Part shown: positions 33,395 to 42,638 of the stretch, in pieces
Numbering within the stretch: position 1 is the first letter of the stretch
Layout: each line of letters opens with the position of its first letter
Assembly (NCBI GenBank): GCA_012729455.1
Contig: JAAYDC010000014.1
Location: 36,692 to 100,691, forward strand
DNA length: 64,000 nt
Origin: Chloroflexota bacterium
GTDB taxonomy: Bacteria; Chloroflexota; Anaerolineae; UBA1429
Direction of reading: 5' to 3'
The notes under the pieces: model-generated
Seen by the model: only the letters and a program-made list of their open reading frames with translations
Databases searched by the model: none
What the model was told of the DNA's origin: nothing
Translations under genes and position numbers: made by a program

Positions 33395-35608
33395 TTACCC
33401 AAGCGTTACGCTAAAGCGGTGCTCGCCGGCGCGTTCAAGCAACTCGCTACGCCCGCCCGGCAGGCGTACCTCGGCGCGCACACCCTGCGGGATCGTCACC
33501 AGCACCTCAACCTGGCTGCCATCGCGCGTCCAGCTGACGGCGAAATCGCCCGCGACGGTCTGCTGGGTACCTTTGACCCAGCTCAGTTGCGGGATCAGCG
33601 CTGGCTCAATAACCACCTGCTTAAAGCCGGGGCCAGTCAGGGTCGGGTTGATGCCCACCAAGGTTTTCATCATCCAAGCCATGAAATCCGAGTACATGTG
33701 ATGGTTCTTGGAAGCACCCGGCTGCCAGGTCTCCCACAGGGTAGTGGCGTCGCCATCCAGCCACACCCGATATCCAGGGTACCCTTTGGCGGTGATGATG
33801 CGGTAGGCGTATTCCTGCAGGCCGCACTTGTTGAGCGCATAGTACAGGCGGCGCAAGCCCACCATGCCGCAGGCGTGGTGGAAATCGCGCTCTTCGACAA
33901 GGCGCATCAGCTGCTTTTTGAGCGGCTCGAGGTTTTCATAGATGTCGTAATAGATCAGCATCGCCACGGGGGTCTGTTCCTGGATGGTACAGGTGCCGTC
34001 GGGGGCGATAAAGCACTCGCGGATCAGCTTGATCAGGCGCTCTTCCTCGGCCTTGAAGGCCTCCACCTCGCTGGCTTGTCCGGCGAACTCGGCCGCGCGC
34101 GCGGCGATGCGCACGAACTTGACCCAGAAGACGGCGTTAATGAACTTGGCCGGCGTGCGCGATTTAAAGTCATTCGTGGGCGGCGCCCAGTCATCCAGGC
34201 CGAACTCTACCAGGCCATCAGCCGGGTCGGCACGCGAAGCCAGATACGTCAGGTAGCGCCGGAAATAGGGCAGAGCTGCCAACAGATGCGAGCGGTCGCC
34301 GGTGTAGAGGTAGAGTTTATGCGGGATCTCGAACAGAATGCCATCCGAGACCGGGCCGTTGCCCCAGTCAAAGCCCCAGCCGCCGGTGGGGATGATGCCC
34401 GGCAGGGCGCCATCCTCGCGCATGGCATCGAAGACGTCCTGCAGCCACTTGACCAGCAGCCTGTCCATATCATAGTTGGTCAGGAACTGATCGGTCGAAG
34501 CCTGGGCATCGTTGGCCCAGCCCAGCTTTTCGCGGGTGGGGCAATCGGTGGGCATGTAGGCGGTATTGGAAAGAGTAGCCATCTGCCCGATCTTGAAGAG
34601 CTTGTTGAGCACCTCGTCCGAGCTCTCAAAGGTGCTGGTTAGTTTGATATCCTGGTGAGTAAAGACGCCCGCTACCTGCTCCAGCGGCAGCGGCGCCGTC
34701 AGCCCATCGAGCTCGATATAGCGAAAGCCGTGATAGACAAACATCGGCGACCAGGTGAATTCCTCGCCGCTGCAGGTGACTTTGTCGGTCATAAAGGGCG
34801 AATCGGGATAATGCACGTCCATCTTGTTGAGGTTGAGCGTGCCATCCTCGTAGAGCTGTTCGGCATAACGGATGGTGATCACATTGCCGGCGGTTTGCTG
34901 GATACGCAGCCGCACATAGCCCGAGATGTTTTGCCCGATGTCGTATACATAGCGCTTGTCGCCAGTCTGGCGCACGTTGACAGCCGGGTATACCGCCCCC
35001 TCCACCATTGGCTGGCAAGCGCACGCGCGCAGCGTTCCCCTGGGTGGGGTATCATCCACCAAGGCGGGCTGCCAGGCGCTGTCATCATAATCCGCGTTGA
35101 CCCAGTTGGCGTCGTAGAGGCGGGCATCGAAATACTCGCCGCTGCGCAACTGGTTATAGGTGGTAGCCGAATTCGGCTGGCACAGCCACTCGTCGTCGCT
35201 CACCAACGCCACGCACCCGTCGACCTCGAGCTGCCAGATAAACTTGGGGTTATCGCGCCAGGTGGCCTGGTTATGGTTCCAGGAGGTGCGAAAGGTCTCG
35301 TTGTAAAAACCATTGCCGCAAGCCACTGCTGCGATGTTTTCGCCCTCACGCAGCAGGCTGGTGACGTCATAGCTATAGTACCAGAGGGTCTTGTTATAGT
35401 CGCTGACAGGAGCAGTGAACTTGTCAGAGGTGACGCTCTGACCGTTGAGCCAATAGTGTCCATAGCCCAGGCCGCAGACCGATAACGTCGCCCGTTTGAA
35501 CTTGGGCAGGCTAAAGCGGCGGCGAAATAGCGGCGCTGGATTGGTAGTAGCGTAATCGTGCACAAACGGGATATCCGGTTTAATGAAACGTGCTTGCTCG
35601 AATGCCAT
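33395..35608 (-). CDS. Alpha-L-rhamnosidase (GH78)
   Basis: This 737-residue enzyme releases L-rhamnose from rhamnogalacturonan or plant glycosides. The N-terminal third is a beta-sandwich domain (RRRFSLPKFKRATLSVCGLG). The catalytic (alpha/alpha)6 barrel contains the family hallmark PTDCPTREKLGWANDAQAST, with general acid and base carboxylates expected in this area and near GLDDWAPPTND. A C-terminal beta domain completes it. No signal peptide, so it acts inside the cell. The start at 35608 has a GAGGAG site; the upstream ATG at 35662 has none. It heads an operon with the alkyltransferase fusion. Confidence 0.94.
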   Translation of the reverse strand: MAFEQARFIKPDIPFVHDYATTNPAPLFRRRFSLPKFKRATLSVCGLGYGHYWLNGQSVTSDKFTAPVSDYNKTLWYYSYDVTSLLREGENIAAVACGNGFYNETFRTSWNHNQATWRDNPKFIWQLEVDGCVALVSDDEWLCQPNSATTYNQLRSGEYFDARLYDANWVNADYDDSAWQPALVDDTPPRGTLRACACQPMVEGAVYPAVNVRQTGDKRYVYDIGQNISGYVRLRIQQTAGNVITIRYAEQLYEDGTLNLNKMDVHYPDSPFMTDKVTCSGEEFTWSPMFVYHGFRYIELDGLTAPLPLEQVAGVFTHQDIKLTSTFESSDEVLNKLFKIGQMATLSNTAYMPTDCPTREKLGWANDAQASTDQFLTNYDMDRLLVKWLQDVFDAMREDGALPGIIPTGGWGFDWGNGPVSDGILFEIPHKLYLYTGDRSHLLAALPYFRRYLTYLASRADPADGLVEFGLDDWAPPTNDFKSRTPAKFINAVFWVKFVRIAARAAEFAGQASEVEAFKAEEERLIKLIRECFIAPDGTCTIQEQTPVAMLIYYDIYENLEPLKKQLMRLVEERDFHHACGMVGLRRLYYALNKCGLQEYAYRIITAKGYPGYRVWLDGDATTLWETWQPGASKNHHMYSDFMAWMMKTLVGINPTLTGPGFKQVVIEPALIPQLSWVKGTQQTVAGDFAVSWTRDGSQVEVLVTIPQGVRAEVRLPGGRSELLERAGEHRFSVTLG

Positions 35609-35676
35609 CGTCAGCTCCTCATAGTAGGTAATGTATGAGCTCAGTGTAGCCGAGCACTCCATGGTTGTCGAGACCC

Positions 35677-35709
35677 AAAAACACCGGCAGCCTGATACGG
35701 CTGCCGGTG
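35677..35709 (-). terminator. Terminator after the class I aldolase
   Basis: An 11-bp perfect stem (35682-35692 with 35699-35709) is followed on the minus strand by a run of five T. It lies 18 bp past the aldolase stop. Confidence 0.85.
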
Positions 35710-35727
35710 AGGAGAGCAGGGTAACGA

Positions 35728-36615
35728 TCAGGTAATGGAGGCCTTGTAGATGGCTTTGACCGAATCCTGCAGGACCTTGTTAAAGACGGCATCGTCCTGC
35801 TGCGCCGAGAGGCCGTCAGCCAGGGCGCGCGAGAAGCTGGCCGTCAGGCCATGGTTGCGCGCCAGCAGACGGTTAGCTTCTTTCTGGGTGTAGCCGCCCG
35901 AAAGCGCCACCACGCGCATTACCTTGGGATGAGCGATCAGGTCGGCATAAAAGTCGTCGACTGTCGGTATGGTGATCTTGATCATCACCTGCTGACCTTC
36001 CGTCAGCTTGGCCAAGCCCACAAACAAGGCTTCCTTGAGCAGCACTTCGCACTGCGCCTTGTCGGCGGCCTTGATATCAACCTCGGGCTCGAGGATCGGC
36101 ACCAGCTCGTGCGAAAGGATCTGGCTGCCCACCTCAAACTGCTGATCGACGATCGCCTGGATGCCGCATTTGTTGGCAGATTTGATCACTGAGCGCTCTT
36201 TGGTGCCAAATATGTGCTTGCTGATGGCGCGCTCAAGCAGCTCGTCGAGACCTGGGATCGGTTTCATTAGCTGCACGCCATCGGCCTCGGCAGCCAGGCC
36301 CTTGTCGACTTTGAGGATCGGCACGATGCCCTTTTTCTCCCACAAATAGTCGCCGGTGGGCATGCCCTCGATGGTGCGGTCCATGGTCTACTCGAACAGG
36401 ATCGCGGCGATGATATGCTCGCTGGTAAAGGCCGGGCTGGTGATGATGCGCGTGCGCATCTGGTGCACCAGGTCAAACATCTGCGCTTCGCTCGAATAGG
36501 CGTCTTCATCGATACCATAAGCCTTTAATGCGCGCGGGGGCGAGCCGCCGCTCTGATCGAGAGCCGCCACAAAACCCTTGCCGTGGCGCATGATCTGCGC
36601 TTGTTGTTCGTTCAT
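35728..36615 (-). pseudogene. fda: Class I fructose-bisphosphate aldolase interrupted by an in-frame amber codon
   Basis: Two readings in one frame together encode a class I bacterial aldolase (COG3588 type), which splits fructose 1,6-bisphosphate by a Schiff base. The first 75 codons give [20 protein letters not shown] to AILFE. A TAG at 36388-36390 follows, then the frame continues [20 protein letters not shown] through [19 protein letters not shown] and VVALSGGY to a normal end. Family members read ILFEQTMDR at this point, so TAG stands for a Gln codon CAG by one C-to-T change. It is a nonsense mutation, a sequencing error, or less likely suppression. A ribosome site (AGGGGGGA) precedes the start. 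Confidence 0.88.
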
Positions 36616-36706
36616 CTGCGATCCCCCCTTATGTGCATGTCAAGATCCGATTGAATTACTGTATCTGGCACCCAGCCAAATACCAGGAATTGCCCTCGCG
36701 CCCTGA

Positions 36707-37459
36707 CTAGCGCATCCCGCGCGCACGGGTGATGCGCAAAGCTGGCAGCGGATCGTTGCTCGTGACCATGGCGGCGCCGGCGGCCAGACACTGCTCGACC
36801 TGCTCGTCGGTATCCGCACAGAACGCACACGGCCAGATGCCGCGCGCTCGCCACATGGCGATATGCTCGGGGTTGACGTCAACCATCGGCACACCCACCG
36901 ACCAGAGCTTGTCGCCCGATTCGGGCTGCACATTGGTCATGTATTTATCCCAGTAGCCCAGGTTGGGCAAGCCGTAGGTATCATGGATATGGTCGGTCAC
37001 GGCGGCGTCAAAGGAGGTGAACACGCAGCGATCTGTTATGCCGAAAGCGTTCGTCATCGCCACGGCCGCATCCAGGCAGGCGATGTCATCAGCAGCCGGC
37101 TTGATCTCGACCGAACAAAGTATCGTGCTGTGCGGTTTGACCAGGGTACAGAACTCTTCAAAGGTGGGGATTTTAAGCCCCTCAAAACAGGCTCCCTTCC
37201 AGCCTCCCGCATCCAATGCCTTGAGCTCGCTGCAGGTATAGTCGCTGAGCGGTCCCGAGCCGTTGGTTGTGCGCTCAAGAGTGGCATCATGCATGAGCAT
37301 GATTACGCCATCGCGCGAAAGGTGCAGGTCAAGCTCGAGCATGTCGACCCCTAGCTCGATGGCCTGCGCAAAGCTCAGCAGGGTGTTTTCCGGGTATTTG
37401 GCGCTGTAACCGCGATGCCCCGAGATGAGAAAGCGGTTTTCGAGTGCTTGTCGGATCAT
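36707..37459 (-). CDS. Glycerophosphodiester phosphodiesterase
   Basis: This 250-residue GDPD-family enzyme hydrolyses glycerophosphodiesters to glycerol 3-phosphate and an alcohol. The catalytic motif SGHRGYSAKYPENTLLSF near residues 13-30, ELDLHLSRDG with metal ligands, and the MHDATLERTTNG box with the second catalytic His are all visible. There is no signal peptide, so a cytoplasmic role in lipid turnover is likely. The ATG at 37459 is preceded by GAGGAG; an upstream start at 37501 is less supported. Confidence 0.93.
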   Translation of the reverse strand: MIRQALENRFLISGHRGYSAKYPENTLLSFAQAIELGVDMLELDLHLSRDGVIMLMHDATLERTTNGSGPLSDYTCSELKALDAGGWKGACFEGLKIPTFEEFCTLVKPHSTILCSVEIKPAADDIACLDAAVAMTNAFGITDRCVFTSFDAAVTDHIHDTYGLPNLGYWDKYMTNVQPESGDKLWSVGVPMVDVNPEHIAMWRARGIWPCAFCADTDEQVEQCLAAGAAMVTSNDPLPALRITRARGMR

Positions 37460-37542
37460 TTTACTCCTCGTGTGTGCATTATAACCATTATACCCGAGCA
37501 CAATGGTGCGCCAAGCGCATGGGAGTGCTTCCTGTCCTGTAT

Positions 37543-38067
37543 TTATGCCTGCAGCTCCAGCACCGTCAGCAGGTCGCCGGCACGCTGCACCGCCACGCGA
37601 AAACCCGCCCTGGCATACAGCCGTTGGGCCGGATTACCCTGGCTGACGCTCAGCGAGATGCCGCATGTGCCCAGCGCTCGCTGGCATGCGATCCGCGCAT
37701 CCAGCAGCATGCGCCCGATGCCCATACCCCGCCGCTCGGGCAGCACCGCCATACTCAGCTCGGGATAAGCATCGTCGCAATAGCCATAACCGGGATCATG
37801 CGCCGTGAATTGGCGCACCCAAGCCACCCCCACCAGCTCTCCACCGATCACGGCCGTCAGGGCATCATCACTGACATGGCCGAACGAGGCATGGTACTTG
37901 GTCAGATCGGGGTGATCCACTATTGAAGCGTCAGGCGCCTGACTGCCCAGCGGCACATAGATCGCCAGGTACAGAAAGTCGCGCAGGCGTTGATATTCCG
38001 CAACACACAAGACCCGCACAGACACCCGCTCGCCCGTGCGGGTGCAGGCACTGAGGTTGGCCTCCAT
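37543..38067 (-). CDS. GNAT-family N-acetyltransferase
   Basis: This 174-residue protein transfers an acetyl group from acetyl-CoA to an unknown amine. The acetyl-CoA binding signature RRGMGIGRMLLDARIAC (about residues 113-129) and the following SVSQGNPAQRLYARAGF with the late Gly and Phe are typical. It starts 5 bp after the cupin gene and is cotranscribed with it. Substrate not identifiable. Confidence 0.85.
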   Translation of the reverse strand: MEANLSACTRTGERVSVRVLCVAEYQRLRDFLYLAIYVPLGSQAPDASIVDHPDLTKYHASFGHVSDDALTAVIGGELVGVAWVRQFTAHDPGYGYCDDAYPELSMAVLPERRGMGIGRMLLDARIACQRALGTCGISLSVSQGNPAQRLYARAGFRVAVQRAGDLLTVLELQA

Positions 38068-38072
38068 GCCTG

Positions 38073-38387
38073 CTAACTCCTGGGGGCAGGTGTCTTGACC
38101 ACGATCAGCTCCAGGGTGGCGTCATCCTGATTGCTGACGTTCATCCTGGTCTGATACGGGATCTTGAGCATCGTCGAGCCCGGATAGGTATGGATCTCCT
38201 GGTCATCCAAGCCAATCGAGAGCGTGCCGCGCAGCACCGTCATATAGACGTTCGAGTCCGAGTAATGCAGCGGCAGCCCCTCGCCGCGGTTAAAGACCAT
38301 GTGCAGATAGTGGACGTTCTCATCATAGAGGATCTTTTCAACGGTGCGTTCGTCGGTTGTCGAAAGCTGGAACACTTGCTCTATCAT
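38073..38387 (-). CDS. Cupin-domain protein
   Basis: This 104-residue protein is a single beta-barrel cupin. The first cupin box is degenerate (GEGLPLHYSDSNVYMTVLRG keeps one His and one Glu-like position), and the second region is YPGSTMLKIPYQTRMNV, lacking the usual His. Metal binding is therefore doubtful. A GGAGG site precedes the ATG. It may be a sugar-binding or regulatory partner of the acetyltransferase that follows 5 bp later. Confidence 0.75.
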   Translation of the reverse strand: MIEQVFQLSTTDERTVEKILYDENVHYLHMVFNRGEGLPLHYSDSNVYMTVLRGTLSIGLDDQEIHTYPGSTMLKIPYQTRMNVSNQDDATLELIVVKTPAPRS

Positions 38388-38485
38388 CGGGTTATCCTCC
38401 AGAGCCCATCATAGCACAGCTGTGCGTTTATGGTATTTGCGCTACCGAACCGGGCTCAGCGCTCCTCAGTCACTCTGCTTGAGCC

Positions 38486-39187
38486 CTAAAGATGCATCAC
38501 GCGGAACTGCTCGTGATAGCGCTCTATGCCGAAGGCATCCTCCGTACGAGCCTCACGCAGCATGCGCTCGCTCACCACAGCCGCGTCGCCATACTGGCTG
38601 GCGTGGCATAAAAAGGCGCGGATTTTACGCTCGATCACGGCGGTGATGTCAACGCTGTGGTTCGGATCCGAGGGGGTCGTCAGCCACAGTTCAGCCGTCT
38701 GATGCGGCTCCAGGCCATCCTCCAGCAGCTCGGGGAAATACCATCGGTTGTTGGCGGCCGGCATCACTGCCGCCAGACCAGCCTCGCCGGCGCCGCGGTG
38801 GTCGGGATGGTTGACATACCAATCGCCAAAGTAATAACGCGTTGGGTCGGGCAAGAGCACCAGCTCGGGCCGGGCTCGGCGCACCTCGGCGGTAATGGCG
38901 CGGCGCAGATCAGGCGAGTCGAGCAGAGCGCCATCCGGGTAGCCCAGGTAGCGCAGCGCGGCGATGCCCAGCACCTCAGCGGCCGCCTGCTGCTCGATGC
39001 GGCGGAGCGCGGCGATCTGGCCGGTGGTCTTGGTCGGGTCGGAGCACCCCTTTTCGCCGTCGGTCAAAAGCAACGAGGTGATGGTACTGCCCGCTTCAGA
39101 GAGCAGGGCGAGCGTCCCGCCGCAAAAATACTCCAGGTCGTCGGGGTGTGCCATGATCACCATCACCCGCGCATAGTTATGCTGCAT
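38486..39187 (-). CDS. PIG-L (LmbE) family deacetylase
   Basis: This 233-residue zinc hydrolase belongs to the PIG-L family, which removes acetyl groups from N-acetylglucosamine-type sugars. The zinc motif HPDD appears in MAHPDDLEYFCGG near residues 12-24, and the later NHPDHRGAGEAG supplies the third ligand. No signal peptide. It is divergent from the UROD-like gene at 39291, and an AGGTG-type site precedes its ATG. The substrate could be an acetylated sugar conjugate or a thiol precursor; this is not resolved. Confidence 0.9.
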   Translation of the reverse strand: MQHNYARVMVIMAHPDDLEYFCGGTLALLSEAGSTITSLLLTDGEKGCSDPTKTTGQIAALRRIEQQAAAEVLGIAALRYLGYPDGALLDSPDLRRAITAEVRRARPELVLLPDPTRYYFGDWYVNHPDHRGAGEAGLAAVMPAANNRWYFPELLEDGLEPHQTAELWLTTPSDPNHSVDITAVIERKIRAFLCHASQYGDAAVVSERMLREARTEDAFGIERYHEQFRVMHL

Positions 39188-39290
39188 ATCGCACCTCGCA
39201 TCTTTAATCGATCACCGCACCTATTATAACGCAATGCTTGACGGCCGAACGGAGCGCGCTAGACTGCGTCAAACCAACAGCGAGGTCAAG

Positions 39291-40397
39291 ATGGATTCAC
39301 GCGAACGCTTGCTGACCGCACTGCATAATCAGGCTCCCGATCACCTGCCCGCTCAGGTGCATGGCTGGATGACCTATTACCTGAACACCTACCTGGGAGG
39401 CTGCGACGACTGGGCTGCTTACGATCGCTTTGGGCTGGACAAGGTGATCTACCGCATGCCCATCAACGAATATGCGCCGGCTGACCTGGCTAACTGGCGC
39501 TCCGAGACGCGCTCGCTGGGCACCGACGCCGATGGCAACCATCTCTACGCCACCACCATCACCACACCCGACGGGGTGCTGACCACCCGTCACGCCACCA
39601 ACGCCTTTACCGCCTGGACGACCGAATTCCTGATCAAAACCCCAGCCGATTTTGTCCTCTTTGAGCGCTATGGACTGGTGCCAAACCGCCTGGATCCCGC
39701 ACCGGTGCTTGAAGCCCAGTGGCGCCTGGGCGCGGATGGGATCGTGCGCGGCGGCGGGCTGGGTTATGGGCAGGGTTCCCCCTGGCAGGACCTGTGCACC
39801 ATGGTGGATACCCAAAACGCGATCCTATGGGCGCTCGACCGGCCCGACGAGATGCACCACATGCTGCAGGTGATCCTGGACAAGCGCCTGAAGGCGATTG
39901 CCCTGCTGCAGGGCATCCCACTGGACCTCTTTGAAGTAGGCGGCGGGGCGGGCTCGAATACCGTTATCAGCCCCGCCATGTTCCGCGAATTCTGCCTGCC
40001 CTATGACCGCATCCAAAATCAGGCTCTGCACGCTGTGGGGTGCAAAATCGTCTACCACCTGTGCGGCGGCCTGATGCAGATGCTCGAGCTGGTGGCCGAG
40101 ACCGGCGCGGATGGCCTGGAGACCATGACGCCCCCCAGCATGGGCGGCGACTGCGACCTTGCGGCTGCCAACCGCAGGGTGGGCGATCGCCTGTTCTTTA
40201 TCGGCGGGTTTGATCAGAACGCCGGCTTTGAACGCGGAACGCCCGAGGCAGTCCGTGAGCAGGTGCTGGCGCTGCACGCTGCCCGTCCGCAGGGCGGTTA
40301 CATCTGCTGCCCATCGGATCACTTTTTCTTTGGCGACCCCGCCAACCTGCAGGCTTTTGCTGATGCCGCAAAGACGTGCACCTACCCCGCGCGCTAG
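39291..40397 (+). CDS. Uroporphyrinogen decarboxylase-like protein (second copy)
   Basis: This 368-residue protein is another UROD-superfamily member, longer and diverged from that at 1227. It opens with SRERLLTALHNQAPDHLPAQ, the family's N-terminal pattern, and contains VISPAMFREFCLPYDRIQNQ, HLCGGLMQMLELVAETGADG and a late GGFDQNAGFERGTPEAVREQ block, all positions seen in MtaA/UROD-like proteins. A zinc-binding or corrinoid methyl transfer role is possible but not shown. The start at 39291 has a GAGG site. Its stop overlaps the hydrogenase large subunit stop by 4 bp on the opposite strand. Confidence 0.85.
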   Translation: MDSRERLLTALHNQAPDHLPAQVHGWMTYYLNTYLGGCDDWAAYDRFGLDKVIYRMPINEYAPADLANWRSETRSLGTDADGNHLYATTITTPDGVLTTRHATNAFTAWTTEFLIKTPADFVLFERYGLVPNRLDPAPVLEAQWRLGADGIVRGGGLGYGQGSPWQDLCTMVDTQNAILWALDRPDEMHHMLQVILDKRLKAIALLQGIPLDLFEVGGGAGSNTVISPAMFREFCLPYDRIQNQALHAVGCKIVYHLCGGLMQMLELVAETGADGLETMTPPSMGGDCDLAAANRRVGDRLFFIGGFDQNAGFERGTPEAVREQVLALHAARPQGGYICCPSDHFFFGDPANLQAFADAAKTCTYPAR

Positions 40398-41692
40398 TGC
40401 GTGGCGCAGGAGATGCACGGGTCAAAGGCCCGCACCACGCGCCCAACAGCGCGTTCCAGTTCGAGGTCGATGCGGTCGCCGTGCACATAACGCCGCGCCG
40501 CCACCATCAGAGCCTGCTCGATCGCCAGGATATTGTGCTGGGTGGGGATGATAAAGCGCGCCTTTTCGACCAGGCCGTTCACGACATTAAAATGGTGGAT
40601 GAGCGGCCCGCGCGGAGCCTCGACCACGCCGCATCCCTCGCCATCCCGCGGGGTATAGGGGGCTTTGATCTCGCCATCTGGGATATGCTCGAGCATCTCT
40701 AATGCCTTTTCGAGGCAATAGACCAGTTCGATGCCCCGCGCCAGGTCAAACAGCAGGATGGCATGCGCCGGATGACCCCACTCGCGCTGAAAACGCAGCA
40801 TATAGATATCCGCGATCGGCGTGCCCAGGCGCGGCAGCAGGTTCAGGCGTGCCAGCGAGTTTGCGCGCATCACGTGGCCATTGAACAAGGTGGCGTTGGA
40901 ATAGCTGTTCTCGACCGGCTGCTCTGTCAGGTAGCGCTGATATTCGTGCGGCGCAAAGGAAGCCTGCTCAACGCCATCCGGATCCAGCACGCGCAGGTTG
41001 CCGCCGTAATAGGCGTGTCCCTCTTCGACACTGGCCAGATAATGCGAGGGAGTATCGTCGCCCAGGGTACCGATGCGGTCGTGCAGTCCCTGGAAGAGCT
41101 CCCAGTAGCGCTCGAATAGCTCACACGCCAACGGCAGCACCGAGGCAATACGCTCACGCAGGGCGCGAACGCCGTCTTCGGGTAGGGGTGACGAAACCCC
41201 GCCCGTCACGGCACGGATCGGGTGAATAAACTGGCCGCCAGCCAGGCCGATTAGTTCGGTGCCGACTCGTCGCACCTCGAGCGCCCGTCGTGCGATATTG
41301 GCATCGTCGCCGCCAAACTCAAACATGCTGGGCAGACCTTCGCTGCCGGGGAAATCGGGCATGGTAAACAAAAACAGCGAGGTCGCCTGGTTTTGGATCA
41401 GTTGCCCCAACATGAGCAGCTCGCGGATATACACCGCCGCGGGGGGTGGTTCGACCTGGTAGATCGCCTCGAGAGCCTTGATTGCCGCCAGGTGATGGGC
41501 GGTTGAGCAGACTCCGCAGATGCGCGCCACGATGATAGGCAGTTGCTCGGCGGGCACGCCCTGTAAAAAGTATTCGAACCCGCGCAGCTCGGTAGCCTGC
41601 AGCGTGGCATGCTGCACCTCGCCGGCAGTGAGCTTGATAATGATCTGGGCGTGGCCCTCGATGCGGCTGAGCGGAAAGGTGAGGGTTGGCAC
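40394..41692 (-). CDS. [NiFe] hydrogenase large subunit (group 3-like), no C-terminal extension
   Basis: This 432-residue protein holds the Ni-Fe active site that interconverts hydrogen with protons and electrons. The two ligand motifs are present: RICGVCSTAH (C59, C62) near the N-terminus and DPCISCATH (C426, C429) at the C-terminus. The chain stops exactly at H432, where most large subunits carry an extra tail removed by a maturation protease, so no cleavage should be needed. It resembles soluble group 3 enzymes (MvhA/HoxH-like). Its GTG start shares one base with the small subunit stop, so the two are cotranslated. It would handle hydrogen in fermentative metabolism. Confidence 0.92.
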   Translation of the reverse strand: MPTLTFPLSRIEGHAQIIIKLTAGEVQHATLQATELRGFEYFLQGVPAEQLPIIVARICGVCSTAHHLAAIKALEAIYQVEPPPAAVYIRELLMLGQLIQNQATSLFLFTMPDFPGSEGLPSMFEFGGDDANIARRALEVRRVGTELIGLAGGQFIHPIRAVTGGVSSPLPEDGVRALRERIASVLPLACELFERYWELFQGLHDRIGTLGDDTPSHYLASVEEGHAYYGGNLRVLDPDGVEQASFAPHEYQRYLTEQPVENSYSNATLFNGHVMRANSLARLNLLPRLGTPIADIYMLRFQREWGHPAHAILLFDLARGIELVYCLEKALEMLEHIPDGEIKAPYTPRDGEGCGVVEAPRGPLIHHFNVVNGLVEKARFIIPTQHNILAIEQALMVAARRYVHGDRIDLELERAVGRVVRAFDPCISCATH

Positions 41693-42531
41693 TAGAGCAC
41701 CTGCTCGGGGCGACGTGTGGTAACGGTATAATCGGCAAATTGGAACACAAACAGCGAGAGATGCGGGGCGTGCAGTTCGCGCTCGATCTCCTCAGACGGG
41801 ATATCCGTCATCCGTAAAAACACCTTGCGGATCGCATTGAACCACTCGTCAGATGAGCGGCTGATAAAGCTATCCGACGGGCCGCGACAGCCCACGCATG
41901 GGTTGCCAGCCTTGGTACAGGGCGCCTGGCACCCCCCGCGGGTAGAGGCGCCAATGCACAGATATCCCTGATTGATCAGGCAGATTCCGGGGTCGGGCAA
42001 ACCCTCCTGCAAGCCGCGCAGCTGGGTGGGGCGCTCTTTGGTTTTTTTACGCCCGCAGTCGATGCACACGCTGGCGGCCAGCCTAGTATCGGGCGAGCCA
42101 AATAATGCGAGCATAAAGAGGTGCGGCATGGGCGGGCAGCCCGGCAGGTAGCGGTCGACACGCACGATTGCATCCACCGGGCGCAGTTTGGGCAGCAGGC
42201 GCGGCACGTGGCGGCGCTCCATGGCCGAGAAAAACAGATCGCGCACTTCGTCACGGTCGCCCAGGTTGGCCACACCGCCCGAGATGGCACAGGTGCCCAC
42301 CGCGATCAGCTCGCCGGCGCGTTTGGAGGCCGCCCGCAGGCGATAGAGGTCTTCATCGGTGCGCACCGCTCCGCTCACCAGCAGGGTGTCAACAGGCGGA
42401 AACTCATCGGCCGTCAGCACCAGGGGCATATAAGCCAGACGGCGCTGGCCGATCCATTCCTGGGCATCGAGCAAGGCCACCTCACAGCCGGCACACCCCG
42501 AAAGCTGCAGCACTCCAAATGGATTTGGCAT
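41692..42531 (-). CDS. [NiFe] hydrogenase small subunit (MvhG/HoxY-like)
   Basis: This 279-residue iron-sulfur protein passes electrons to or from the large subunit. It shows SGCAGCEVALLD, GTCAISGG and LPGCPP for the proximal cluster, and further Cys-rich segments (VCIDCGRKK, CIGASTRGGCQAPC, NPCVGC) for two more clusters. There is no Tat signal, so the enzyme is cytoplasmic. I chose the ATG at 42531, preceded by AAGGAG with short spacing; a GTG at 42558 is also possible. No diaphorase or MvhD-type partner is adjacent. Confidence 0.92.
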   Translation of the reverse strand: MPNPFGVLQLSGCAGCEVALLDAQEWIGQRRLAYMPLVLTADEFPPVDTLLVSGAVRTDEDLYRLRAASKRAGELIAVGTCAISGGVANLGDRDEVRDLFFSAMERRHVPRLLPKLRPVDAIVRVDRYLPGCPPMPHLFMLALFGSPDTRLAASVCIDCGRKKTKERPTQLRGLQEGLPDPGICLINQGYLCIGASTRGGCQAPCTKAGNPCVGCRGPSDSFISRSSDEWFNAIRKVFLRMTDIPSEEIERELHAPHLSLFVFQFADYTVTTRRPEQVL

Positions 42532-42583
42532 ATTCTCCTTGTGAGTAATGATAACCACGCCGCCCCCAAATACAAACCGCCGT

Positions 42584-42612
42584 TTGACGCTCGCCTCGCC
42601 CGGGTTTACAAT
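42584..42612 (+). promoter_or_regulatory. Promoter of the epimerase gene
   Basis: TTGACG (42584-42589) and TACAAT (42607-42612) are 17 bp apart and lie 26 bp upstream of the ATG at 42639. Confidence 0.6.
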
Positions 42613-42638
42613 CGCAGCGCCTCAGGAGGGATAAACAG

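Noticed and set aside
36388..36390. TAG in the aldolase as a pyrrolysine codon
   Set aside because: The position is a conserved Gln in a glycolytic enzyme, not a known Pyl site, and no downstream element or pyl gene is seen.
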